Below, one piece after another: positions 19,898-28,432 of a stretch of 64,000 bases of DNA. The DNA comes from Oceanobacillus rekensis (GTDB lineage Bacteria; Bacillota; Bacilli; Bacillales; Amphibacillaceae). Position 1 is the stretch's first letter; the number at the start of each line of letters is the position of its first letter. The notes beneath the pieces are model-generated. The model was not told the DNA's origin. It made no database searches and saw only the letters and a list, made by a program, of their open reading frames with translations. The translations under genes were made by a program, and so were the position numbers. The DNA is taken from positions 434,001 through 498,000 of the forward strand of contig NZ_MTBQ01000003.1 of assembly GCF_002153375.1 (NCBI RefSeq), written 5' to 3'.

Positions 19898-20725
19898 ATG
19901 GATTTTATATCAAATATTTGGACAATCATTCAGTACTTTATATTAGGCCTTGTTCAAGGAGTTACAGAACCAATACCGATATCTTCCAGTGGACATATCA
20001 TGATATTCAGGGAACTTTTTGGGATTGATTCCCCTGGCTTATCCTTTGAAATCTTTGTCAATTTCGCTTCATTTTTAGCTGTTTTAATTATTTATCGACA
20101 TGATATTATTCGATTGATAAAAAACGGATGGCTCTACATCACTAAAAGAGATAAAACTGCAGAAAGTGATTTTCGCTTTATCATTTATTTGATCATTGCA
20201 ACCATTCCTGTCGGCGTTATCGGAGTGCTATTCGGAGATGCAATTGGCGAGTTAATCAACGCGAACGCAATGAATGTTGTCGGTGTTACGTTGCTGATAA
20301 CAGCAGCTGCGATTTGGTTGATTCGTAATCTTCGCGGGAAGAAAAATGATGGAGATTTAACGGTAAAAGATTCAATTATTGTTGGTCTTGCCCAAGCAAT
20401 TGCTGTAACACCAGGTATTAGTCGTTCTGGAGCGTCAATTGTTGCATCCATGCTCGTAGGGATGAGACAAGAAACCGCTTTGCGGTTCTCTTTTCTGCTT
20501 TATATTCCGGTAAGTCTTGGTACATCTATTCTTGAAATACCGGAGATTATTCAAGACCCAACATTCAGCACGTTATGGATTCCTTATCTAGTTGCATTTA
20601 TTGCAGCTTTTATCGCAACTTACTTTGCTCTAAAATGGTTCATGAACATTATGGCAAAAGGAAACTTAGGATATTTCTCCTATTATTGTGTCATTGTTGG
20701 TTTATTGGTAATCTTCTTCTTGTAA
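19898..20725 (+). CDS. uppP: Undecaprenyl-diphosphatase (BacA/UppP family)
   Basis: The 275-residue polytopic enzyme dephosphorylates undecaprenyl pyrophosphate to recycle the lipid carrier of cell-wall synthesis and can give bacitracin resistance. Both family signatures are present: [16 protein letters not shown] near residue 17 (usual form is GLTEFLPVSSTGH) and [16 protein letters not shown] near residue 170. About eight hydrophobic helices follow the known fold. The [10 protein letters not shown] version marks a divergent paralogue clade. AAGGAGAG precedes the ATG. Confidence 0.9.
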   Translation: MDFISNIWTIIQYFILGLVQGVTEPIPISSSGHIMIFRELFGIDSPGLSFEIFVNFASFLAVLIIYRHDIIRLIKNGWLYITKRDKTAESDFRFIIYLIIATIPVGVIGVLFGDAIGELINANAMNVVGVTLLITAAAIWLIRNLRGKKNDGDLTVKDSIIVGLAQAIAVTPGISRSGASIVASMLVGMRQETALRFSFLLYIPVSLGTSILEIPEIIQDPTFSTLWIPYLVAFIAAFIATYFALKWFMNIMAKGNLGYFSYYCVIVGLLVIFFL

Positions 20726-20727
20726 AC

Positions 20728-20783
20728 GATAAAGAAGCTGTCTTGGAGGGCGTCGATCCTTTAAAACAGCTTCTTTTTTTGGA
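20728..20783 (+). terminator. Terminator of uppP
   Basis: AAAGAAGCTGT and ACAGCTTCTTT are separated by a long, partly paired loop and followed by seven T residues. Confidence 0.85.
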
Positions 20784-20809
20784 TTCAAGTGTTGATTGAT
20801 TTATTGAAG

Positions 20810-21012
20810 ACTCCACAGAGTGGCTTTCTCGAACTTGGCTTGAGGCCGTGCCCTAAGGATGCGTATCCTTCCTCCACACTCCTGGACGGTAGCAACAGCA
20901 CACTGTCTTTGGAAATGCTCCAAAAAGGTTAAAAAAGCAACAATTATTTTCGGTGGTAAGAGCAGTGCAGAGTCCCAAAAACTTTTCGGTAGGACGAGTA
21001 ATCGCTGTCGCA
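20810..21012 (-). repeat. Modular hairpin repeat, partial copy R0 plus module C
   Basis: The stretch 20810-20905 matches one half of module A in reverse (GAAGACTCCACAGAGTGG, then GGCTTGAGGCCGTGCCCTAAGGATGCG split by small changes). The other arm is missing. Two copies of module C follow: TTTTCGGTGGTAAGAGCAG... at 20947-20976 and TTTTCGGTAGGACGAGTAAT... at 20983-21011. It fills the space between the convergent uppP and yitW genes. The remaining 80 bp show nothing. Confidence 0.7.
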
Positions 21013-21095
21013 AAGATTAAGGAAAGAGCCTAGGCAGAAAAAAAGAACTTCCCCAAAAGGTCAAAGCCTTCCAAGGAAATTCTTTCTGTCATTCA

Positions 21096-21407
21096 TCAAT
21101 CAGGAATTCCTAAAGCGATTTTTGCGTAGCGGGACATCTTTTCTTTACCCCATGGTGGACTCCAAACGATGATTGTATTCGTTTCTTTTACTTCAGGGAT
21201 TTCGGAAAGGGCATGTTTAATATCTGCTTCAATATGAGCAGATAATGGGCAACCCATTGCAGTGAGTGTCATTGTTACATCACAAACTCCATCTTCTTTT
21301 AAATCCACATCATATATTAGTCCTAAATTAACAATATCAATCCCTAACTCAGGATCAATAACATTTTCAAGTGCGCCCATTAGATTTTCTTTTAACGCTT
21401 CATCCAT
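21096..21407 (-). CDS. yitW: MIP18/DUF59-family Fe-S assembly factor, YitW-like
   Basis: The 103-residue protein is a single DUF59 domain (SufT/PaaD/MIP18 family), involved in iron-sulfur cluster maturation. Typical features are NVIDPELGIDIVNLGLIY near residue 15, VTMTLTAMGCPL with the conserved Cys near 57, and the C-terminal VWSPPWGKEKMSRYAK. I start at the ATG at 21407, 7 nt after ATAAGGAGGT, rather than the ATG seven codons upstream. It lies beside yitV as in B. subtilis; 236 bp with a repeat separates them. Confidence 0.88.
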   Translation of the reverse strand: MDEALKENLMGALENVIDPELGIDIVNLGLIYDVDLKEDGVCDVTMTLTAMGCPLSAHIEADIKHALSEIPEVKETNTIIVWSPPWGKEKMSRYAKIALGIPD

Positions 21408-21529
21408 TTTATTTACCTCCTTATACATTTCTTACTTCTATTTAAACATAATTTACGCTTATATTAAATAATTTGAATCCATTTCACATATCTTAACATC
21501 ATGAGGCTTCACAAATATGTGCTTTTCCA

Positions 21530-21636
21530 CACGTGTTCAAAAAGGAGGAAGTTCCCCCTAAATGTTTAGCGTGCGTAGCTGAAAAGCAAACATTTATGTG
21601 GGATTCAAAGTGTCATTTTTACCGGACTTCTTAAAT
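21530..21636 (-). repeat. Second repeat family, copy F2a
   Basis: Read on the minus strand, this begins with AAGTCCGGTAAAAATGACAC and runs through GCTTTTCAGCTACGCACGC to AACTTCCTCCTTTTTGAACA. An internal AAATGTTT/AAACATTT pair can fold. It shares both ends with the copy at 50542-50735 and is unrelated to the A/B family. Confidence 0.65.
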
Positions 21637-21643
21637 AATCTTT

Positions 21644-22405
21644 TTATAAATGTTTTTCAAACCAGCTTACCGTCTCCAAGAGCGCATGCCTACTTACTTT
21701 ATGATCGGTGTTTGCCTCTTTAATAAAATGTATATTTTCTTTCGTTGAATATTGTTTTACCACTTCATCATAAAATGTGTAAGAATGATCAAATGGTACG
21801 ACCGAATCGTTTTCTCCATGCCAGAATAATAATGGCCGATTATTTAACGTTTCTGGTTGTTTGGAGAGATCCATCTTCTCCAGTTGTTGATACAAGCTTT
21901 CAATCATTTCGTCGGTAACAGGAAGATTACCTAATTTCTTAAAGCTTTCTACAAGCGTTTTGGCAAAGGTAGTTATTTTAGGAGATCCCATCAATATTGC
22001 TGCTGCTTTAATCCAAGGATACTGTGTTAATGCTGCAGATGTTGTAATCCCGCCCATGCTTGTGCCGGCAATTCCAAATCGCTCATCCTGAAGTAAACCC
22101 TGATCATCGAGATATGATTTGATTGATTGCAGTTCTTTCACATTATTCATTATTATTTCCCAAAAGGATATCTGTTTTTTTAAGGTTGGAACATCTGGCT
22201 CCCTTTCACCGTGGTACATGCTATCTGGCAAAATAACCCGATAACCTTTTTCTGCAAGTAAGTATGCTATTGGCAAATTATGTTCCTTAGCACTTGTAAA
22301 CCCATGGAAATATGTAACGACCGGTAATGCTTCGTTTTTCTTTTCTGCATCGACGACAATTAAACTTGGGATGGACTGTATCGTTTCTTTATAAACTCCA
22401 ATCAT
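21644..22405 (-). CDS. yitV: Alpha/beta hydrolase (esterase), YitV-like
   Basis: The 253-residue cytosolic alpha/beta hydrolase has the nucleophile elbow GIAGTSMGG near residue 115. A conserved Asp follows in HGENDSVVPFDHS and the His in NTDHKVSRHALLE near the C-terminus. VTYFHGFTSAKEHN near residue 30 fits the oxyanion region. The natural substrate is unknown. AGAGAGGT precedes the ATG. yitV and yitU are divergent here, as expected for the yit cluster. Confidence 0.88.
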   Translation of the reverse strand: MIGVYKETIQSIPSLIVVDAEKKNEALPVVTYFHGFTSAKEHNLPIAYLLAEKGYRVILPDSMYHGEREPDVPTLKKQISFWEIIMNNVKELQSIKSYLDDQGLLQDERFGIAGTSMGGITTSAALTQYPWIKAAAILMGSPKITTFAKTLVESFKKLGNLPVTDEMIESLYQQLEKMDLSKQPETLNNRPLLFWHGENDSVVPFDHSYTFYDEVVKQYSTKENIHFIKEANTDHKVSRHALLETVSWFEKHL

Positions 22406-22548
22406 TCAAGTATACCTCTCTTTCATTGAAGATGATATGATACTTATTATTTTATAGGTATTATTGTATCCCTGCAAACTTTGTAAATAATAAATTACTT
22501 TACATATCCTGTATTAATTACTAAACTATTCACAGATGAGGTGAAATT

Positions 22549-23385
22549 ATGAATAATAAAAAACATTTAATTGCTTTGGATCTTGATGGCACGCTTTTAA
22601 CAGATAAGAAGGAAATAAGTGCGCGTACGAAAGAAACTGTTTTAACAGCGATGGCTCAAGGACATGTTGTTGTGATTGCAACAGGAAGGCCGCACCGCGC
22701 AAGTATTGATTATTATAACGAGCTCGGGATGACGACACCCATGGTTAACTTTAACGGGGCTTTAATTCATCATCCAAAAGACAGGACTTGGGATTTTGCA
22801 ATGCATAACCCAATGCCAATTAAAACAGCTCATCATATTATTGATGCTTGTTATGATCTGGAAGTCAAAAACATTTTGGCTGAAGTCATGGACGACGTTT
22901 ATCTGGATGCTTTCGATCAGGAAATTATCGACATATTTCATGAAACAAAAGAAGACTCACCATATATTATCGGAAACCTGAAAGATAAACTAAACGAGGA
23001 TCCAACATCTGTACTTGTCTATCCTGAGGAAAATCATATCAGGCAGTTAAGAAATCATTTAAATGATTATCATGCTGAAGTGATTGAACATCGTAAATGG
23101 GGAGCACCATGGAATATCATTGAAATTATAAAAAAGGGCCTGAACAAAGCAGTAGGGCTTCAAAAAATTGCGGACTATTATAATATTCCAAAGGATAGAA
23201 TAATTGCTTTTGGCGACGAAGATAATGACTTGGAAATGATTGAGTATGCTGGTGTCGGCGTAGCCATGGGGAATGCCATTAGTGAATTAAAAAGCCTATC
23301 CAAGCATCAAACCCTTACGAATGAAGAAGATGGGATCGGTATTTTCCTCGAAGATTATTTGAATATCAAGACAAAAACATTATAA
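22549..23385 (+). CDS. yitU: HAD-superfamily Cof-type phosphatase, YitU-like
   Basis: The 278-residue hydrolase has HAD motif I LDLDGTLLTD near residue 9, motif II VIATGRPH near 44, the Lys of motif III in KGLNKAVGL near 200, and motif IV FGDEDNDLEMIEYAG near 224. The cap is Cof type (C2B). Such enzymes dephosphorylate sugar phosphates or FMN precursors; YitU of B. subtilis has been linked to the riboflavin-pathway phosphate removal. AGATGAGGTG precedes the ATG. Confidence 0.9.
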   Translation: MNNKKHLIALDLDGTLLTDKKEISARTKETVLTAMAQGHVVVIATGRPHRASIDYYNELGMTTPMVNFNGALIHHPKDRTWDFAMHNPMPIKTAHHIIDACYDLEVKNILAEVMDDVYLDAFDQEIIDIFHETKEDSPYIIGNLKDKLNEDPTSVLVYPEENHIRQLRNHLNDYHAEVIEHRKWGAPWNIIEIIKKGLNKAVGLQKIADYYNIPKDRIIAFGDEDNDLEMIEYAGVGVAMGNAISELKSLSKHQTLTNEEDGIGIFLEDYLNIKTKTL

Positions 23386-23524
23386 CCACCAGATGTTACC
23401 TGTTTTATAAAATGGAATCCGAACCATACTAAAGGTGAGCGTATAAAAACGTTCACTTTTTTGTTTGCTTCAACATGTATGTAAGGAAATCCTTATTAGA
23501 ATTCTCTTCAGGGAGGTATTCATC

Positions 23525-23674
23525 ATGGGCAAGCGAAGTAAATCGAAACGTTTTAGTCACCAAGGTGCAGCATCAGTAAAAAAACACGCCGAGGTATTCA
23601 CCTACCGTTCCACTTTATCAGAAGCAGAACGTAAAAATGCAGAAGACGATAACCATACTGTAGGAGGGTTTTAA
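23525..23674 (+). CDS. Small basic protein, unknown function
   Basis: The 49-residue protein has a strongly basic N-terminus (MGKRSKSKRF) and an acidic C-terminal half; no membrane segment. It is not recognised. The ATG at 23525 has a CAGGGAGGTATTC site, so upstream frame extension is rejected. The stop codon directly abuts the TTG start of the next gene, so the two are translationally coupled. Small basic proteins of this kind are often sporulation-related in Bacillaceae, but nothing here proves it. Confidence 0.65.
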   Translation: MGKRSKSKRFSHQGAASVKKHAEVFTYRSTLSEAERKNAEDDNHTVGGF

Positions 23675-23881
23675 TTGGAAAATAATCTATTTCAACGCGC
23701 AAGAGAAACAGTTACAAATATGATTCAAAATGTGGGCCAGGGCCAAGGTCAAGCGAGCCCACAAGATCAGCAGGCTGCACAGAATGCTATTCAAGCGGCC
23801 TATCAGGACGCATCTCCTGAAGAGCGTCAAGAATTACAACAGCTTGAACAGCAGTTGAAACAGCATAATCAATTAAAATAA
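23675..23881 (+). CDS. Small Gln-rich protein (DUF3813-like)
   Basis: The 68-residue protein starts with TTG, which is preceded by GTAGGAGGG at good spacing. It is very rich in Gln (GQGQGQASPQDQQ... and a C-terminal helix of EL/QQ repeats), has no Cys and looks fully helical after residue 25. The layout LFQRARE...AIQAAYQDASPEERQELQQL fits DUF3813. Function unknown. It is coupled to the preceding small gene. Confidence 0.65.
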   Translation: MENNLFQRARETVTNMIQNVGQGQGQASPQDQQAAQNAIQAAYQDASPEERQELQQLEQQLKQHNQLK

Positions 23882-23907
23882 ACCTCAACCTAAAAAGCGA
23901 TAGGCTT

Positions 23908-23959
23908 TGAAAGTAAATAACCTCCCTTCAAAAAATCGGGAGGTTATTTACTTTTTTAT
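23908..23959 (+). terminator. Terminator of the small-gene pair
   Basis: A perfect 17-bp stem (AAGTAAATAACCTCCC and complement), 12-nt loop and TTTTTT. One of the strongest terminators in the window. Confidence 0.93.
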
Positions 23960-24010
23960 AGTACCCTTTTCTGATATTATTAAGGTAAGTATGATTAGGA
24001 GGGAAAAGTT

Positions 24011-24274
24011 ATGGAGATTCGCGTGGAAGGAACACCTAACCCAAATGCAATGAAGTTTACTACCGATAAAATAATCTTTGAAGGCACAAACAGTGTTTCC
24101 GTTATGCCTGGGAATACAAGTGACTATGAAATTTTAAATGACTTAATGAAAATTGCAGAAGTGGATAATGTTTTTGGTTATCAGAATTTCATTACAGTGA
24201 ATAAGCAGTTCGATGCCGAATGGGACAATCTAAACCCAAAGATTATGGAAGTATTTGAAAAACACGGTTATTAA
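24011..24274 (+). CDS. NifU/Nfu N-terminal domain protein
   Basis: The 87-residue protein is a stand-alone Nfu_N (scaffold protein Nfu/NifU N-terminal) domain: VEGTPNPNAMKFTTDKIIFEG at the start is the family signature, with a typical VFGYQNFITVNKQ later. It has no CxxC, so it does not bind a cluster in the NifU C-terminal way. It probably assists Fe-S metabolism, near the YitW-type factor. GGAGGGAAAAG precedes the ATG. Confidence 0.85.
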   Translation: MEIRVEGTPNPNAMKFTTDKIIFEGTNSVSVMPGNTSDYEILNDLMKIAEVDNVFGYQNFITVNKQFDAEWDNLNPKIMEVFEKHGY

Positions 24275-24299
24275 AGAATACTTAAAGGGTATCTTATAA

Positions 24300-24342
24300 C
24301 TAAAAGAACGACAGATGATTTAAATCTGTCGTTCTTTTAATT
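24300..24342 (+). terminator. Bidirectional terminator
   Basis: AAAGAACGACAGA and TCTGTCGTTCTTT form a 13-bp stem with a 9-nt loop, between the convergent Nfu_N gene and the lipoprotein gene. Confidence 0.9.
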
Positions 24343-24358
24343 TAGGTTCATTATTCGG

Positions 24359-24758
24359 CTATTTTCCTAAATCAATGGGAATATAATTTGGATTTACCAC
24401 TTCATTATTATTATCTTTTCCATATAGCATGACAATTAGAGGGCTTTCGCTATTTTCTGTTGTCTCAGGAATTGTTTCATTCAATTCAAATGCTATCCAA
24501 TCTCCAGTAGTTGCATCAAGCTTAATGCTTTTCTCTTCCTGCAATCGTTCTTCACCCTGCTCAATAACGTAAAACACTTCATCATCGGCTGTACTTACCT
24601 CACCAGATAGAACAAATTCATCGCCAACCACTTTCAAGTCCATGTTTTGAAATTTAACCGAAGCGATATTTTCCTGATTAGAATCCATCACCCGATTCTC
24701 TTCATTTCCACAAGCAACAAGCATTAGTGCAGCTGCCAAAATTATTATATATCTCAAT
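24359..24758 (-). CDS. Small lipoprotein, unknown function
   Basis: The protein is about 132 residues. A short signal peptide (RYIIILAAALMLVAC) with lipobox LVAC is followed by GNEENR and a beta-rich acidic domain. No family is recognised. I take the TTG at 24758 as start, 10 nt after GGAG; the frame extends further upstream but that would swallow the ribosome site. It lies 16 bp after yitT on the same strand, so it is probably the second gene of that unit. Confidence 0.7.
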
Positions 24759-24774
24759 TTTATTTCTCTCCTTA

Positions 24775-25617
24775 TCAATCACGTCTGAAAAATCCATACA
24801 CGCCCGCAGTCTCTACAATATTGGTAAAGGCATTTGGATCTACTTCATGAATAATTTTCTCCAAGTCGTACAGTTCATATCGTGTAATTACTAGGTACAT
24901 AAAGCTTTTATCTGCATTCGTGTATGCTCCCTTTGCCGGTATAATTGTAATTCCACGAACCATTTTATCGTGAATTGCCTTTTGTAATTCACTCGCTTTA
25001 AGGGTAACAATCATCGCAGTAACTTTCTCGTATCGCGTATGGATTGCATCAATAATTCTAGTGGTTACATACAAAGTTAACATGGTGTACAAAGCATTTT
25101 CAGGTTCATAAAGAAGCCCTGCAAGTAAGATAATGATTGCATTCATAATTAAAAAGTAATTTCCAATCGGTTTGTCATTCAAACGGGATAAAATCATTGC
25201 AACAATATCCATACCTCCGGTAGACGCACCACTTTTCAATGTCAATCCTACTGCAACCCCAGCAATTACACCACCAAATACAGCATTCAATATAATATCA
25301 TTTGAAAGGGAGATGACAGGTATAATTTGTAGAAAAAATGAGGTAAAGGCGACAGATATAATACTGTAGATTGTAAAACCTTTACCTACCTTGAACCAAC
25401 CTATTAATAAAACGGGAATGTTAAGCAGCAAAAGCAGTATACCGGTACTGATGCTTACCCCTACAAAGTCATTGAAAATACTGGACAAGATTTGTGCTGC
25501 TCCGGTAAATCCACTGGCATATACATTAGCCCCAATTAGGAAAAAATTCAGGGAAAGTGCATTTAATAGTGCACCAATGATAACGATAGCGATTCGTTTT
25601 GCTTCCATCATAAACAT
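24775..25617 (-). CDS. yitT: YitT-family membrane protein (DUF161 + DUF2179)
   Basis: The 280-residue protein has five or six N-terminal membrane helices (DUF161, GANVYASGFTGAAQILSS near 28 and LKSGASTGGMDIVAMILS near 128) and a C-terminal cytoplasmic DUF2179 domain from about 195 (GITIIPAKGAYTN). Function unknown; the family is widespread in Firmicutes. An AAAGGAGGT site lies 7 nt before the ATG and is part of a small GGAGGTACCTCC palindrome. It is divergent from yitS. Confidence 0.87.
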   Translation of the reverse strand: MFMMEAKRIAIVIIGALLNALSLNFFLIGANVYASGFTGAAQILSSIFNDFVGVSISTGILLLLLNIPVLLIGWFKVGKGFTIYSIISVAFTSFFLQIIPVISLSNDIILNAVFGGVIAGVAVGLTLKSGASTGGMDIVAMILSRLNDKPIGNYFLIMNAIIILLAGLLYEPENALYTMLTLYVTTRIIDAIHTRYEKVTAMIVTLKASELQKAIHDKMVRGITIIPAKGAYTNADKSFMYLVITRYELYDLEKIIHEVDPNAFTNIVETAGVYGFFRRD

Positions 25618-25730
25618 GGAGGTACCTCCTTTTAGATTACATTTTTACTATTCCAATTAGTTTTTTGACTAAATTTCTAAATAGCTTTACACTAGAATAA
25701 ATGAAAGTAAATTAGAATGTAGGTGGAAAA

Positions 25731-26600
25731 ATGTCGATTAAAATTCTAGCTGATAGTGCAAGTGATTTGTCAAAGAAATATTATAACGAATTTGACATTG
25801 AAATGGTACCATTAACTGTTCAATTAGATGGAAAAGAATATAAAGACGGTCAAACCATCGAGCCGAAAACAGTTTATAATTCCATGCGTGAAGGTAAATC
25901 ACCTAAAACATCTCAAGTTTCTGCCAGTATATTTAAATCTATTTTTACTAAACATGCTAAAGCAAATGAACCGCTCTTATATATTGCTTTTTCCTCCGCA
26001 CTTTCAGGTACGTATCAGACTGCTAAAATGATGGAACTGGAAGTAAAAGAAGATTATCCTGATGCTCCCATCCATATTATTGATACGAAATGTGCGTCCA
26101 TTGGTTGCGGGTTAGTTGCTATTCATGCAGCGAAACTTGCACAAAATGGTTCATCTGTTGAAGAAATTATTGATGCTGCTAATTATCAGGCAGAACATAT
26201 GGAACATATCTTCACAGTCGATAATTTGGAATACTTATACCGCGGTGGTCGTGTTAGCAAAACAGCAGCATTTGTCGGTACCTTACTTAAAATCAAACCA
26301 TTGCTCCATGTTGAGGACGGAAAACTGATTCCACTCGAAAAAATCCGCGGCTCGAAGAAAGTACTTCAACGTATGATTGATGTCATGGAAGAACGCGGAA
26401 CAGACTTTAAACGACAAACGATTGGTATCAGTCATGGTGATGACTTGGAAAAGGCAGAACTTCTTGCTTCCATGATCAGTGATAATTTTGGCATTAAACA
26501 GGATGATATCATTATTGATATGGTCGGAGCTGTTGTAGGTTCCCATGCAGGTCCAGGGACAATTGCCCTATTCTTTTCCAATCTACCAGTTAACGAATAA
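25731..26600 (+). CDS. yitS: DegV-family fatty acid-binding protein, YitS-like
   Basis: The 289-residue protein is a DegV fold protein of the FakB type, which binds fatty acids and presents them to the kinase FakA. Signatures: ILADSASDLSKKYY at residue 5, ISSALSGTYQT type sequence FSSALSGTYQTA near 88, and the C-terminal GAVVGSHAGPGTIALFF. FakA is not in the window. AGGTGGAAAA precedes the ATG. The divergent arrangement with yitT matches the yit cluster. Confidence 0.9.
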   Translation: MSIKILADSASDLSKKYYNEFDIEMVPLTVQLDGKEYKDGQTIEPKTVYNSMREGKSPKTSQVSASIFKSIFTKHAKANEPLLYIAFSSALSGTYQTAKMMELEVKEDYPDAPIHIIDTKCASIGCGLVAIHAAKLAQNGSSVEEIIDAANYQAEHMEHIFTVDNLEYLYRGGRVSKTAAFVGTLLKIKPLLHVEDGKLIPLEKIRGSKKVLQRMIDVMEERGTDFKRQTIGISHGDDLEKAELLASMISDNFGIKQDDIIIDMVGAVVGSHAGPGTIALFFSNLPVNE

Positions 26601-26804
26601 AATAATATGAAGCAAATGTTTGTTCTCAAATTGAACTAGGCTCTAATCTCAGTCTAACAAATTGTCGATTGTCAGGTCCAGTTCTTATATTATTTCCAGC
26701 TTAAGGAATTTAAGTTAAAATTTTTTATACACTTTGCATGAATTACCATTACCATTCATATAGTTATTACTATAGCTTCTCTAAACTTATGATGGGGGTT
26801 TTTC

Positions 26805-26993
26805 ATGTTTAACCAACTCTTGAATGACTTTGAAATGGAGCACAAGTTTGCACCTCTTACGATTGATAATTTATTGGATTACTATCAAAAGAAATATATA
26901 AACGGAGAAATTGACATTAAAACTTACCATAACATATACAGCTGTCTACATGAAAAAGGGGCTGTATCCGCTCACGAATCTCCACTCAAATGA
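26805..26993 (+). CDS. YppF-like small protein
   Basis: The 62-residue soluble, helical protein has TIDNLLDYYQKKYINGEID near residue 19, similar to YppF of Bacillus. Function unknown. GATGGGGGT precedes the ATG. It stands alone with its own terminator. The 200-bp upstream gap shows no clear regulatory site. Confidence 0.6.
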   Translation: MFNQLLNDFEMEHKFAPLTIDNLLDYYQKKYINGEIDIKTYHNIYSCLHEKGAVSAHESPLK

Positions 26994-27024
26994 AAAGTCC
27001 TGTAGAGGGCTTTTTTTATTTGGC
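26994..27024 (+). terminator. Terminator of the YppF-like gene
   Basis: AAAAGTCC and GGGCTTTT form a stem with a 6-nt loop and seven T residues, starting at the stop codon. Confidence 0.85.
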
Positions 27025-27073
27025 TTTTTTCGTTTACTATTCCGTGGTCGGGATCAAATTGTGACATAAGGTA

Positions 27074-27345
27074 AGTTTCTTCGGCGACCGCTCTGGGAAA
27101 TATACTTCGCGACCTTAGGGCGGCTGGTGAGCCTCTTTTCCCGTAGGAGTATCCGTGTATTTCCCAGAGCTGGTTAGAAGGTTCCTGACAATTACTGCAC
27201 TTGCGAGTAACTAAAAATACGATTATTAAACTTCACCAGTCCGTGTGAGCCGAGGGCGGTGCCTCCTGCTTAGAACAGCACGTGTCCGAAGGTGCGCATC
27301 CGTCCGCAGCAACCCCGGACGGCGCCGATAGCGTTACCTTCTAAA
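27074..27345 (-). repeat. Modular hairpin repeat, copy R2 (A+B, decayed A arms)
   Basis: The copy is in reverse orientation. Module B comes first, with arms CTCTGGGAAATATA (27091-27104) and TATTTCCCAGAG (27159-27170). Module A at 27235-27325 keeps the interior (AACAGCACGTGTCCGAAGG) but has a shortened middle and mismatched arms. The 500-bp gap before the SDR gene holds nothing else. Confidence 0.8.
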
Positions 27346-27506
27346 GGATTGGAGGAAAACACGCTTAAGTCACTTTGCAGTTTATATCTGTAAAGGTTAT
27401 AAAAGTAATAAATCAATGAGCTTTTTATTTTAATCTTCTTCATGATTGAATTGTAATTTTTCGGGGTACATTGTTTAATATACAATTCATTGAAGGAGGT
27501 CCACAT

Positions 27507-28379
27507 ATGGATATGGAAAAATCAAATGGAAAAGTAACACCACCAGCACAGGTGCAAGATAAGCAGCCAGGGTTGGAAACAGAAATGAATCCAGAGCCAA
27601 AATATATTCGTAAGAGTTATAAAGGCAGTGATAAATTAAAAGATAAGGTTGCCATCATTACCGGTGGGGACAGTGGGATTGGAAGATCAGTAAGCCTGCA
27701 TTATGCTAAAGAGGGTGCAGATATTGCAATTATCTACCTTGATGAACAGGAAGATGCACAAGATACGAAAAGACTTGTTGAACAAGAAGGCCAAAAATGT
27801 CTTTTAATAAGTGGTGACATTGGAAATCAAACTTTTTGCGAAGCAGCGGTTACGCAAGTCCTCGATACCTATGGCAAGGTTGATATACTTGTCAACAACG
27901 CTGGAGAGCAACATCCACAGGACAGCTTTATGGATATCACAAGCGATCAATTGGAGAAGACTTTCCGTACAAATATTTTCAGCATGTTTTATTTAACGAA
28001 AGCTGTTTTACCGAATCTAAAGGAAGGTAGCAGTATCATCAATACGTCTTCCATAACTGCTTATAAGGGGAATCCTTCTCTAATTGATTATTCATCAACA
28101 AAAGGTGCGATTACATCCTTTACAAGATCTCTTTCCGGCGAACTGGTGAAGCAAGGAATACGGGTCAACGGTGTTGCCCCAGGGCCAATCTGGACACCAT
28201 TGATTCCAGCTTCTTTCGATAAAGAAAAGGTTGATCAATTTGGAGGAGATTCTCCAATGAAGCGCCCTGGACAACCACAGGAATTAGGACCTGCATACGT
28301 TTATCTTGCCAGTGAGGATTCAAGCTATGTCACAGGTCAAATGATCCATGTGAATGGTGGAACTGTCGTCAATGGTTAA
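27507..28379 (+). CDS. SDR-family oxidoreductase (YhdF/YhxC type)
   Basis: The 290-residue classical short-chain dehydrogenase has an extended Pro-rich N-terminus of about 45 residues, typical of the stress-related YhdF/YhxC group. It has the NAD(P) motif TGGDSGIGRS near 53, NNAGEQHP near 130, the catalytic Ser in INTSSIT near 180, and YSSTK as the catalytic YxxxK. The start at 27507 is fixed by GAAGGAGGTCC. The substrate is unknown. Confidence 0.9.
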   Translation: MDMEKSNGKVTPPAQVQDKQPGLETEMNPEPKYIRKSYKGSDKLKDKVAIITGGDSGIGRSVSLHYAKEGADIAIIYLDEQEDAQDTKRLVEQEGQKCLLISGDIGNQTFCEAAVTQVLDTYGKVDILVNNAGEQHPQDSFMDITSDQLEKTFRTNIFSMFYLTKAVLPNLKEGSSIINTSSITAYKGNPSLIDYSSTKGAITSFTRSLSGELVKQGIRVNGVAPGPIWTPLIPASFDKEKVDQFGGDSPMKRPGQPQELGPAYVYLASEDSSYVTGQMIHVNGGTVVNG

Positions 28380-28385
28380 AAGCGA

Positions 28386-28432
28386 GAAAAAAGTAATGCT
28401 CTCCATTTTGTGGTGGAGAGCATTACTTTTAT
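28386..28432 (+). terminator. Bidirectional terminator
   Basis: AAAAGTAATGCTCTCC and its complement form a 16-bp perfect stem with a 10-nt loop, lying between the convergent SDR and GH13-like genes. Confidence 0.93.

Noticed and set aside
20801-21013. Small gene between uppP and yitW
   Set aside because: The frame coincides with repeat R0 and has no ribosome site.
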